A DNA stretch of 34,511 nt, from contig DATAWG010000123.1 of NCBI GenBank assembly GCA_036267355.1, forward strand, positions 1 through 34,511, read 5' to 3'. Positions 17,071-25,598 of this stretch are shown one piece after another. Numbering within the stretch: position 1 is the stretch's first letter; every line of letters begins with the position of its first letter. Origin of the DNA: Pirellulales bacterium (GTDB lineage: Bacteria; Planctomycetota; Planctomycetia; Pirellulales; DATAWG01). Both the position numbers and the translations under genes were made by a program. Below the pieces are notes generated by a model that saw only the letters and a program-made list of their open reading frames with translations, did not search any database and was not told the origin of the DNA.

Positions 17071-17284
17071 AAATCGCGCGCCCCGACACACGGGCAGCGC
17101 GATCGCATCGACAGGCCGCGTTGCAACCCTTACGAATCCGATGGTTTGCGAACGAACACACACAGGGGCGGGAAAATCAAGGCCGTGGGACGGCCATGGG
17201 GCAGGGGTGTAACTCGTGCAAATCTTACCGATAGCAGCCGGGCGCCGCTAGACCGTTTTTTCAATTCCGCGCCCCATGCGACGA

Positions 17285-17346
17285 CGTGCGAAACCGCAAG
17301 CAAGCTTCTCCGTGGCAATCGAAGCTCGCTTGTGGTTTCGCGCGTC
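17285..17346. repeat. REP-A element, both halves
   Basis: CGTGCGAAACCGCAAGCAAG and the inverted GCTCGCTTGTGGTTTCGCGC flank about 22 bases. The small differences between the halves keep the stem mostly paired (compensated or G-T positions). Confidence 0.75.
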
Positions 17347-17594
17347 ACCAACCCGTTCGATCGCAGCTTTCACCGTAACCGCGTTTCGCGCGGCGGTCAA
17401 CGACCGATTCGAGGGGGAATCGAGCATCGGGAATGTGCTCTCCGCAGGCCATCAGGAACGTCATCCCCGCGAATTGACAATGCATTGCCCCACCGTCAAC
17501 AATAGGCGCCAGAGAATAAGACGAAGTCTGTTATTGGCCCGCTTCCGATATGCGTCCGGGCTGGTCGGTTGTCCCTATTCTTGGAATTCCTGTT

Positions 17595-18854
17595 ATGCAT
17601 GCGCTCGACAAGATTTTCCGTTGTTCTGGCATTTTCCTCTCGCTTGGATTTGGCCTTGCGATTCGCGCTGCCGAGCCGACTGCGGCGGCGCCAACCGTCG
17701 CGGCGCCAACTGCGGCCGCGCCAATTGCGGCGGCGCCAACCGCGGCCGCGGCGCCAGACCCGCAGTTGCCGTATCAGGCCGAGCGGTCGAACCCCGTGAC
17801 CTACGACGTCGATTTTTCCGCCGTGGTGATGGCTCCCGGCAAGGCGGAGGTGTTGAAAGTTTGGCTGCCGATGCCGCCGTCGAACGTTGCGCAGGAGGTT
17901 ACGGAAGGAGATTTGACGACGTTTCCGATGGATGTGAAGCCAACCATCGCCACGGAGCCGCTCTTCGGCAATCGATTTGCCTGTTTCGAATTCCCGTCGC
18001 CCCAAGGCGGACAGATTATCCGGCATCGATTCAAGGTCAAGGTTTGGGAATTGCATTGGAACCTTGACCCAAGCAAAATCTTGGCCGTGAAAGAATGGCC
18101 CAAATCCTTCGACAAATATCGGCGCGGCGAAAGCCAGGCCGTCGTGGTCGATGACCGGTTCGAGCGGCTGTTGAATCAAATCGTTCCCCAGCGGACCAAT
18201 CCCCTGCGCGATATGGCGACGGTGATGCGCTGGGTGAACAAAAACTTCGTTTACGACCATGGCGATGCATCCTTGCAGGCCAGCTCGGTCCATGCGATCG
18301 AAGATTACCGCGGGCATTGCAGCGATTATCACGGCTTTTGCGCGGCGATGGGGCGGGTGATGGGGTATCCGACGCGCGTCACGTATGGCATCAACCCCTT
18401 CCCGAAAAATTCTCCTTCGCACTGCAAATTGGAAGTGTTCTTGCGACCATATGGCTGGGTGAGCTTCGACGTGTCGGAAACTCAGAACATGCTCGCCGCC
18501 ATTCAGAAGGACACGGAACTGGATCAAGCGCAAAAAGCGGCCCTTTCGCAAGCGGCCCAAGATCGCTTGGTACACGGCTTCCGCGACAATACCTGGTATA
18601 TGCAGACGGTCGGCACCGACTACGACCTCGCGCCGGCGGCCAGCAAGCGAGTGCCCGTCGTGCGGACGATTTACGCCGAGGTCGACGGCGTGCCGCTACC
18701 CGATGGAGATCCAGTGACCGGCAAGAAACGCGAGTTCGCGTGGCTGACCGTGCAAAAATTCACGGCCGACAAGGCGGTTTCGTATCCCTTCAAAGACTTT
18801 TCCAGCCTGAAGGCTGCGGCTGCCGGCAAGTCAAGAGATGCGGGGCCGAAATAA
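17595..18854 (+). CDS. Secreted transglutaminase-like (papain-fold) protein
   Basis: A 419-residue exported protein. Residues 1-25 form a signal peptide ending IRAA. Residues 27-52 are an AAPT-type Ala/Pro/Thr linker encoded by GCGGCGCCAAC-like tandem units. A beta-rich N-terminal domain is followed by a transglutaminase-like core with Cys242 (RGHCSDYHGFC), His276 (SPSHCKLEVF) and Asp292 (WVSFDVSE), the expected Cys-His-Asp order. Such domains act as proteases, amidases or cross-linkers of surface proteins; which applies here is not visible. The ATG at 17595 is chosen because the signal peptide begins there; only a weak GGAAT precedes it, and an upstream in-frame ATG at 17550 lacks any ribosome binding site. 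Confidence 0.83.
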   Translation: MHALDKIFRCSGIFLSLGFGLAIRAAEPTAAAPTVAAPTAAAPIAAAPTAAAAPDPQLPYQAERSNPVTYDVDFSAVVMAPGKAEVLKVWLPMPPSNVAQEVTEGDLTTFPMDVKPTIATEPLFGNRFACFEFPSPQGGQIIRHRFKVKVWELHWNLDPSKILAVKEWPKSFDKYRRGESQAVVVDDRFERLLNQIVPQRTNPLRDMATVMRWVNKNFVYDHGDASLQASSVHAIEDYRGHCSDYHGFCAAMGRVMGYPTRVTYGINPFPKNSPSHCKLEVFLRPYGWVSFDVSETQNMLAAIQKDTELDQAQKAALSQAAQDRLVHGFRDNTWYMQTVGTDYDLAPAASKRVPVVRTIYAEVDGVPLPDGDPVTGKKREFAWLTVQKFTADKAVSYPFKDFSSLKAAAAGKSRDAGPK

Positions 18855-18855
18855 C

Positions 18856-18914
18856 GAACCGCGATCGAACGTCGATCTTCGTGCGGCAAGGAGGCGCGCT
18901 TGCGGTTTCGCGCG
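18856..18914. repeat. REP-A element, degenerate left half
   Basis: GCGCTTGCGGTTTCGCGCG (18896-18914) is a good right half. The left half is reduced to GAACCGCGATCG just after the stop of the transglutaminase gene. The element fills the 75-base gap between two convergent genes. No classic terminator is seen here. Confidence 0.65.
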
Positions 18915-18929
18915 ATCGCAATTGGCCGG

Positions 18930-19460
18930 CTAACGCCCGTTGATTCCGCCGGGCGTGTAGCCCGACACCAGCCAGCGGCCGTTTTCGAGCTGCATGGTCA
19001 CTTGGGCGCGCTGCAGGATATTCGCGAAGGGAAAATTGCCGGCGCGATCGGCCCCGCTCACTCGGACAAAGAAATCGACCGTCGCCGAAGGCGGATGGTT
19101 GAATCGATTGACTTGGATCTTCAAATTGGTGAGATGAACTTCGTCGAGCTTGAAGGTCGATGAAATGCTCTTGGCTTGCCGCACCAGGTCGGGCGCGGTC
19201 GGCGAAATGTATTGGAGCACTCCCGGCAAATTGTTCCGCTCCATTTCGGCCGCCGCTTGGTAAAGCGACGCGCGAATTTGTTTCGTGTCGGTGATCGTGT
19301 GCTTTTCGTGCCAGACGATGCCGCCGACCAGCAATGCCAAGCCGGCCATCGCATACAGCAGCCACAGCCGGCCCGACTTTACCAGCGCGAAAATCAAAAT
19401 GACTTCGACGATGCAGCCCCACACGAGCACCGGTGTCGAATCTTCGACCCACCAACTCAT
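18930..19460 (-). CDS. Membrane protein with two N-terminal helices and a soluble C-terminal domain
   Basis: A 176-residue protein, not recognised by family. Two hydrophobic segments (about residues 11-29 and 33-51) are followed by a soluble domain of about 120 residues (SLYQAAAEMERNNLPGVLQY.., ATVDFFVRVSG, QRAQVTMQLENGRWLVSGY). Its helix-then-curved-sheet pattern is reminiscent of NTF2-like folds; that is inference. Its ATG overlaps the stop of the upstream gene in an ATGA arrangement, so the two are probably translationally coupled. The frame continues upstream as another open stretch, but that part is the other frame of the neighbour. Confidence 0.72.
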   Translation of the reverse strand: MSWWVEDSTPVLVWGCIVEVILIFALVKSGRLWLLYAMAGLALLVGGIVWHEKHTITDTKQIRASLYQAAAEMERNNLPGVLQYISPTAPDLVRQAKSISSTFKLDEVHLTNLKIQVNRFNHPPSATVDFFVRVSGADRAGNFPFANILQRAQVTMQLENGRWLVSGYTPGGINGR

Positions 19461-19891
19461 GGGTTGCCCCTTGCCGCGGCCCGGCGGCGCAAATAGCTCA
19501 CCTGCAGCGCGATGCACGACACGACCATCGCAATGCCCGTCAGCACGCGGAGCGGCCCGAGCGGAATCAGCATTTCGTGCGTCGACGGTTGCGGGCCGAC
19601 GCTGATCGGGGATCGGTCTGGCTTGTCGCCGGCTAGCGGCGTGTCGCGGGTCGGTTTGCCGGTTTGAGATGCAGTTGCCGAAGGATTCGACAGCGTCGCC
19701 CCCCCCGGCCGCTCGAGCGTTCGGGTGCCGTAGCGATATTCGTCTTCGATATGCGTCTGCCGATGCTGATATTTGCCGCTCATGAGTAGCAGGGCCACGA
19801 AGCCGGCGGTGCTGAACAAATACGCCCAGAACCAGGGGGAATCGGTGAGCCGCGGCGATTGTGGCGGTGTGGTCGGTGCTGGGGAAGACAT
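19457..19891 (-). CDS. Small membrane protein with two helices, unknown function
   Basis: A 144-residue protein with one hydrophobic segment near residues 18-38 (WFWAYLFSTAGFVALLLM) and another near the C-terminus (LRVLTGIAMVVSCIALQVSYL). They are separated by a polar Pro/Thr/Ser-rich stretch of about 70 residues containing DEYRYGTRTLERPGGA. The ATG at 19891 is used; a TTG four codons earlier is the alternative. Neither has a clear ribosome binding site. Its stop overlaps the start of the next gene by four bases. It may be a partner of that protein. No family recognised. Confidence 0.62.
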   Translation of the reverse strand: MSSPAPTTPPQSPRLTDSPWFWAYLFSTAGFVALLLMSGKYQHRQTHIEDEYRYGTRTLERPGGATLSNPSATASQTGKPTRDTPLAGDKPDRSPISVGPQPSTHEMLIPLGPLRVLTGIAMVVSCIALQVSYLRRRAAARGNP

Positions 19892-19916
19892 GAAGCGAGG
19901 CAAATGCCCGGTTGTG

Positions 19917-20076
19917 TGCCACTGGCAAGCGCAGTCTGCCAGTGCCGGCGCGACGTTTGGGTCAAAACAGTTGAATTCGACGGACTACGCTGCGCGGCGG
20001 ATTCAACGAACAACGCTCTGTTGCATTTTCCGCCTTGCGCGGCGCTCGCACTGGCAGACTGCGCTTGCCAGTGGCA
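19917..20076. repeat. MITE-like element with perfect 29-bp inverted arms
   Basis: Arms 19917-19945 and 20048-20076 are exact reverse complements over 29 bases, beginning TGCCACTGGCAAGCGCAG. They enclose 102 bases with no coding potential. Each arm is itself a CACTGGC..GCCAGTG palindrome. After the right arm, GGCACAC occurs three times in tandem. The element lies between the eno stop and the start of the downstream membrane gene pair. The same arms occur at 27034-27107 with a much shorter centre. Confidence 0.85.
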
Positions 20077-20120
20077 TACGGCACACGGCACACGGCACAC
20101 GGCTGACGGCGGCACTGCGG

Positions 20121-21437
<1,317 letters not shown>

Positions 21438-21531
21438 TCAAACATCGCCGCCATTGTGCACATTTGCCGCAGCGTTGCCAAGTCGCCCGTCATCCAGGCG
21501 ACGTGCGGCTCTCTCCGGCGTCGCACATTGC

Positions 21532-21541
21532 GTTATAATCG
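21532..21541 (+). promoter_or_regulatory. Candidate -10 box GTTATAATCG
   Basis: A perfect TATAAT lies 55 bases before the ATG of the deacetylase-like gene. No TTGACA-like box is found at the right spacing. The same ten bases, GTTATAATCG, occur 60 bases before the secreted-protein gene at 34452, which supports a shared promoter type. Confidence 0.45.
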
Positions 21542-21593
21542 AATGGTCTAATCGAGTCGATCAATCCTCCCGCCATATCCTGTCGAGGCCACG

Positions 21594-23111
21594 ATGGCTT
21601 GTTGCCGTGATATTCGCCCGTATCGCCGATTCTGGTTCGTCGCGCTGCTTTTCGCCTGGCTTTTGCCGCAGGCGGTGCGGGCCGCGGCGGCGCCGGTTTA
21701 TGTCGTTCTGTGGTTCGACACGGAAGATTATTTGTTGCCGGCTTCGGACGATTCCGCGCTGCACATCGCCACGTTTCTGACGCACGAACACATTCGCGGC
21801 ACGTTCAAAGTCGTCGGCGAAAAGGCTCGAACGCTCGAGCGCCGCGGGCGGACCGACGTGATCGAAGCACTCAAAAAGCACGAGATCGGCTACCACTCGA
21901 ATTTCCATAGCGTCGAACCGACGCCGGCCCTCTATCTCGACGTGCTCGGTTGGGACGACGGCGTCGCCGAGTTCGACCGTCGCGAACGGCCCGGCTTCGA
22001 CGATGTGCGGCGAATCTTCGGCATGGCCCCCACGTGCTACGGCCAACCTGGCAGTTCCTGGGCGCCGCAAACGCTCGGCGCGATGAAGCAATGGGGCATG
22101 AAGGTTTACCTCGACGCCGGCCGGCACGTCGGACTCGACGGCAAGCCGTTCTACTATTGCGGGCTGCTGAATATCTATCAAATCACCGACATGCCGCGCA
22201 CCGGGCTGAAAGCGCCGGGCGAATTGGCAGAGGCCGAGGGCAAATTCGCCGCCGCGCGGAAGCGGCTGCAAAGCGAAGGGGGCGGCCTCATCAGCATCAT
22301 CTATCATCCGTGCGAATTCATGCACCAGCAATTTTGGGACGGGGTGAACTTTCGCAACGGCGCGAATCCGCCCCGGACGAATTGGAAAATCCCGCCCCAA
22401 AAAACGCCGGAGGAAACCCGCGTCGCCTTTGATCTGTGGGAAAACTATATCCGCTTCATGCGGCATTTCGACGACGTGCACTTCATCACCGCCAGCGACG
22501 CGGCGCGATTGTATGCCGACCGGGCCAATGAGCGTTCCTGGACCGCAGCCGAGGTGAAGACCATTGCCGAGGCCGTCGGCGATGAACCGGGCTTTCAGCA
22601 GCGCGATGGCTATGCGCTATCCGCCGCGGAGGTGATGGCGATTCTTAGCCGCTTCGTGGCGGAACGCACCGCCGGCCACGCCGAAAACGCCATCCCGTAT
22701 CCAGGCAGTCCTTATGGGCCGAGCAGCGCGGAAGTGTCGCTCGATGCGCCGCTGTCGATCGACGCCGACCAATTCTTGCGCACGACCGCGGACCTGTCCG
22801 ATTCGATCCATGTGCACGGGCGGATTCCGCCGGCCGTGTGGCTGGGGAGCAAAGCCATTCCGCCGGAAGCATTTTTGCGGTCGCTGGCGCTTGTGGCCAA
22901 AGACATGGCCGATGGAAAGTCGGCCCCGGCATCGATCGAAATCAAGCCGGCGCGATTGGCGGCTGCCAAATATGTCGCTTCCGACGAGCCGGGGTTGTGG
23001 AAATGGGTAATTTTTCCGCCCGGCTTCCACGCTCCGCATTTGATGGAGCTTGCCCGCCGTGAAGCCTGGACCTTGAAACCGGCGATTCGCAACGACGCCG
23101 CTACGAAATGA
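21594..23111 (+). CDS. Secreted polysaccharide-deacetylase-like (NodB-fold) protein
   Basis: A 505-residue exported protein with an N-terminal signal peptide (hydrophobic stretch at residues 13-30, QAVRA). Next comes VLWFDTEDYLLP with Asp42, Glu44 and Asp45, then EIGYHSNFHS with His101 and His105. This arrangement fits the metal-binding Asp and HxxxH of NodB-type carbohydrate esterases. RGTFKVVGEKA matches the 'TFF..G' strand region, and IIYHPCEF supplies a possible later His. Residues about 300-505 form a second domain of unknown function. The activity is probably deacetylation of a surface or environmental glycan, not certain. GAGG about 8 bases before the ATG supports the start. Confidence 0.75.
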   Translation: MACCRDIRPYRRFWFVALLFAWLLPQAVRAAAAPVYVVLWFDTEDYLLPASDDSALHIATFLTHEHIRGTFKVVGEKARTLERRGRTDVIEALKKHEIGYHSNFHSVEPTPALYLDVLGWDDGVAEFDRRERPGFDDVRRIFGMAPTCYGQPGSSWAPQTLGAMKQWGMKVYLDAGRHVGLDGKPFYYCGLLNIYQITDMPRTGLKAPGELAEAEGKFAAARKRLQSEGGGLISIIYHPCEFMHQQFWDGVNFRNGANPPRTNWKIPPQKTPEETRVAFDLWENYIRFMRHFDDVHFITASDAARLYADRANERSWTAAEVKTIAEAVGDEPGFQQRDGYALSAAEVMAILSRFVAERTAGHAENAIPYPGSPYGPSSAEVSLDAPLSIDADQFLRTTADLSDSIHVHGRIPPAVWLGSKAIPPEAFLRSLALVAKDMADGKSAPASIEIKPARLAAAKYVASDEPGLWKWVIFPPGFHAPHLMELARREAWTLKPAIRNDAATK

Positions 23112-23179
23112 GCTCGACGAAATAAGCTCGCGAGGCACTGCCTCAGCGGCACCATTGCCGTAGAAACGCAACGGATGCC

Positions 23180-23215
23180 AAAAAAAGAGAGCTGACCGCG
23201 GCAAGGCAGGTCAGC
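23180..23215 (-). terminator. Rho-independent terminator, minus strand
   Basis: GCTGACC (23191-23197) and GGTCAGC (23209-23215) form a perfect 7-bp stem. On the minus strand it is followed by TCTCTTTTTTT. It lies about 105 bases beyond the stop of the His-rich peptide gene and most likely ends that transcript. On the plus strand no T run follows, so it is less suitable for the gene ending at 23111. Confidence 0.65.
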
Positions 23216-23320
23216 CCTCAAAAAAATCGAATCGAATTCTCGAACTTGTCGTTCCCGCCACGATCAGGCCAATGCCCGAGCTAGCAAAATCATGCCTCTA
23301 CCAAGCGACGAACTACGTCA

Positions 23321-23434
23321 CTACTTGGCCGAGTGATGATGATGATGACGGTGGTGGTGTCGGGCCTGCGATTCGCTGACAAAGCCGAGCGAAACGATTG
23401 CCAAGACGCACATGCCGATTAAGATCCTCTTCAT
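23321..23434 (-). CDS. Tiny secreted histidine-rich peptide
   Basis: A 37-codon gene. The protein starts MKRILIGMCVLAIVSLGFVS, a compact signal peptide, with a likely cleavage after ESQA (residue 24). The predicted mature part is only RHHHRHHHHHSAK: 8 His and 2 Arg in 13 residues, a natural polyhistidine tail suited to binding Ni, Cu, Zn or Co. A strong ribosome binding site, AGGGAGGTG, lies 5-6 bases before the ATG. The gene has its own candidate promoter (23504-23531), a 9-bp hairpin in the leader and a terminator downstream, so it looks like a complete single-gene unit. Role unknown; metal buffering in the periplasm is a guess. Confidence 0.78.
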   Translation of the reverse strand: MKRILIGMCVLAIVSLGFVSESQARHHHRHHHHHSAK

Positions 23435-23467
23435 CAAAACACCTCCCTGAAAATTGGCAGGAATTGT

Positions 23468-23490
23468 CGTGCCTCGACAACCGAGGCACG
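23468..23490. promoter_or_regulatory. Perfect hairpin in the leader of the His-rich peptide gene
   Basis: CGTGCCTCG (23468-23476) and CGAGGCACG (23482-23490) pair perfectly around ACAAC. The hairpin lies 33-56 bases upstream of the ATG and downstream of the candidate promoter, so it would be in the 5' UTR. It could be an operator for a dimeric regulator (for example a metal sensor) or an RNA stabiliser. Confidence 0.5.
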
Positions 23491-23503
23491 GGCAAGGTTG
23501 GTT

Positions 23504-23531
23504 AGTCTACAGGGCATCAAACTCTTGGCAA
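23504..23531 (-). promoter_or_regulatory. Candidate sigma70-type promoter of the His-rich peptide gene
   Basis: On the minus strand TTGCCA (23526-23531) and TAGACT (23504-23509) are separated by 16 bases and sit about 70 bases upstream of the start codon. Each box differs from consensus at two positions. No better pair is visible in the gap. The rest of this 278-base gap, up to the TPR gene, holds no gene I can support. Confidence 0.35.
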
Positions 23532-23712
23532 GGGGAAAAATCTTCGTAAAGACCGCAAACTGACGCACTCCGAGCCCCCTTGCCTGCTAGATTTCGAGTC
23601 GGCTGATTTGGCCCGCGATCCGGACGCCGTAAACCCTATGGAGCTCGGGAATTATCGCGCAGCCAGCCGCACTCCGCGATTCTCATCGCGTTGGCCGCGT
23701 TCGATCGCAATT

Positions 23713-24687
23713 CTATTCGCGCCGCGTTTCCGTCGGCCGGAGGGCAACGTCAATCCGTTCGGCAATCGCTCGAGTGGGCGCGTGATTGGGGTCGAGCGCA
23801 AGGGCCTGGAAAACCGTGGCTGCCGCGTCTCGTGGGCGGCCGCCCAAAAGCTGCGATTCGGCCAGGCGGTCGTGCAACTCGAGCGATTGCGGATCGCGGC
23901 TGAGCGCGATGCCATAAACATCGGCCGCGTCGTCGAATCGGCGGAGCGCTGCAAACGCGAGCCCTTCCAACACGAGAATCTGCTGCGGTTCCTCGCCGGG
24001 GGTGTAGCAATCTCGGAGCGTTTCCAATGTGCCGAGAGCCCGGTCGGCGCGGCCTTGTTGGCGATACAATTCGGCCAGTAAGAGCAACGTTCGCTTGTCG
24101 TCGTGCTGATATTCCATCGCACGGTTCAGGTCGGCGAGCGATTCTTCGATCAATCGCTGGGATCGTGGATCGGGCGCGGCAAACGCGAGCGATTGAATCT
24201 GGGCCACCTGCCCGCGCAGCGTCCAGGCATTGCTCAGCCGCGGGTTGACGGCGATCGCTTGCTCGGCAAACTTTCCGGCGTCGTCGGTGCGGCCCAGTTC
24301 GAGCGACATTTCGCCGGCACGCACGAAAAGCTGCGGGTCGTCGCCATTCAGCCGAATTGCTTCCAGCATTTGCGTGAGCGCATCGGTTTTGTCGCCGCGA
24401 TGCCATAAGGCCTCGGCATAATGCCGATGCGGCTCGGGGTCGGTCGGGCAAGCTTTAATTGCGGCGGCGAGGTCGTCCTCTCCTTTCTTCCAATTGCCCT
24501 GCTCAAGCAAGCTGATGCCGCTTTGCGAAAGCTGCCGGCTGGTGGCCTCCTGTTTCGAAACCGCCGGTTGGCTGCCGAACAAATGGCATCCGCAACAAGC
24601 CGCTACGACGACGCAACTCCAACAACCGATCGCGCTGGCCGCCAAATGGCCATGCTTGTCGCGACGAGAAGAATTGCGGACCGTCAT
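23713..24687 (-). CDS. TPR-repeat lipoprotein
   Basis: A 324-residue protein with a lipoprotein signal: a basic N-terminus (RRDKHGH), a hydrophobic stretch and the lipobox VAAC with Cys31. It should be anchored to a membrane facing outwards. From about residue 50 it consists of tetratricopeptide helices (SLLEQGNWKKGEDDLAAAI, PEPHRHYAEALWHRGDKTDA, LSLELG-type units, LAELYRQQGRADRALGTLE, GLAFAALRRFDDAADVYGIA). TPR proteins serve as assembly scaffolds; no partner is evident. The ATG at 24687 is preferred because the lipoprotein signal begins there; it has only a weak AGGCCGG upstream. The open frame extends 38 codons further up without homology. Confidence 0.78.
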   Translation of the reverse strand: MTVRNSSRRDKHGHLAASAIGCWSCVVVAACCGCHLFGSQPAVSKQEATSRQLSQSGISLLEQGNWKKGEDDLAAAIKACPTDPEPHRHYAEALWHRGDKTDALTQMLEAIRLNGDDPQLFVRAGEMSLELGRTDDAGKFAEQAIAVNPRLSNAWTLRGQVAQIQSLAFAAPDPRSQRLIEESLADLNRAMEYQHDDKRTLLLLAELYRQQGRADRALGTLETLRDCYTPGEEPQQILVLEGLAFAALRRFDDAADVYGIALSRDPQSLELHDRLAESQLLGGRPRDAAATVFQALALDPNHAPTRAIAERIDVALRPTETRRE

Positions 24688-24830
24688 TGACCGGCCTATC
24701 TGGCGCGCGGAAACTCGCGGAGCGTGCCAAAGAATTTTGGCAGAAGCGGGGCGTGGCAATCGGCGTCGGTTGCGCAAAATTGGCGGCGGATCGTAGCACA
24801 ACCCTTACCACCCATAAATGGCAATTCTCG

Positions 24831-25352
24831 TTAGATCGAGCCGCGGTCGGTTACTTGCGGCTGGATCGCTTGAAAGCCCGGTTGCCCGGCAGGCAATGCC
24901 ACGGCGATCGGCTCGTTTGGCGATCGCTCGCCGCTGGGCGCCGGTTGCGGGTTCTTGGAATAGCCGAGCCCGCGCAACACCTCAAGCACTTCGCTGCAGG
25001 TCGGAAACATCCGTCCGCTGGTGCGTTTGTAGGTTTCCAAAGCTTGCATGAATTGGAGTTCGTCGTCGGTGTATTCGCGTTCGCAGGTGGTGGGATCGAT
25101 TTGCCGACGGCGGCTGACTTTGGTTCGTCGCTCGAGTTGACGGCGTTCGACGGGGACGGGAACGCTTTTCTGCCGGCGGTCGTCGCTACGACGGTCACTC
25201 GATTTTGGACCACGGCGATCGGCGATGGCCTTGTTTCCCGTCTTCGCGTCTTTCCCCACGGCATTACCCCTTTTGTCTGTACGAGTTGTGTCGCCAGGTA
25301 TTTGGTTTTCGCTCCTGCGTGCTTGAACAACATCGGACAGTGCCAGTGTCAA
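24831..25352 (-). CDS. Planctomycete-type small protein with Arg-rich linker and 'IDPTTCER' domain
   Basis: Up to 173 residues. The N-terminal part is polar and includes an Arg-rich stretch (residues about 46-83: [31 protein letters not shown]). It is followed by a compact domain beginning [19 protein letters not shown] and continuing [19 protein letters not shown] to about residue 132, then a Pro/Gln-rich tail. I associate this domain with planctomycetes, where it is common and uncharacterised; nucleic-acid binding through the Arg stretch is a guess. The start is uncertain: a TTG at 25352 gives 173 residues, while a GTG at 25259 has AAAAGGGG upstream and gives 142. An ATG at 25333 is in another frame. 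Confidence 0.7.
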   Translation of the reverse strand: MTLALSDVVQARRSENQIPGDTTRTDKRGNAVGKDAKTGNKAIADRRGPKSSDRRSDDRRQKSVPVPVERRQLERRTKVSRRRQIDPTTCEREYTDDELQFMQALETYKRTSGRMFPTCSEVLEVLRGLGYSKNPQPAPSGERSPNEPIAVALPAGQPGFQAIQPQVTDRGSI

Positions 25353-25494
25353 AATAAACTCACTCGGTAAAATGGATGATTTTATCGGGACGGGGGGATT
25401 AAACGCTCAGTAGCGATGGGGTAATATTTCCGGTTGCGCGGCGGGACCGGCGGCGATTCCGGCGGCTCCCAACCAGAGCGGTGTGAGAAAGGCC

Positions 25495-25560
25495 ACGCGC
25501 GAAACCGCGAGCGAGCTGCAATTCGCGCCCGGCCCGGAGGCTCGCCTGGTGGGTTCGCGC
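25495..25560. repeat. REP-A element, diverged
   Basis: CACGCGCGAAACCGCGAGCG and, about 27 bases later, GGCTCGCCTGGTGGGTTCGC are recognisable but diverged halves. The element occupies part of the 246-base gap between the anti-sigma stop and the upstream end of the Arg-rich protein gene. No further gene is seen in that gap. Confidence 0.6.
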
Positions 25561-25598
25561 GGAACCCGGCGGAATAAACGGCGCTTGCGGAAAGATCG

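Larger units (their letters stand above)
16965..17594. other. Divergent intergenic region
   Basis: These 630 bases lie between the minus-strand peptidase and the plus-strand transglutaminase gene. They contain a 9-bp-arm hairpin (17041-17070), a REP-A element (17285-17346) and a TTGACA at 17474-17479 with a weak AACAAT 18 bases on, a possible promoter for the plus gene. No coding sequence is supported. Confidence 0.55.

Noticed and set aside
25333-25352. Sigma54-like sequence TGGCAC upstream of the Arg-rich protein
   Set aside because: The TTGC half is absent at the required spacing.
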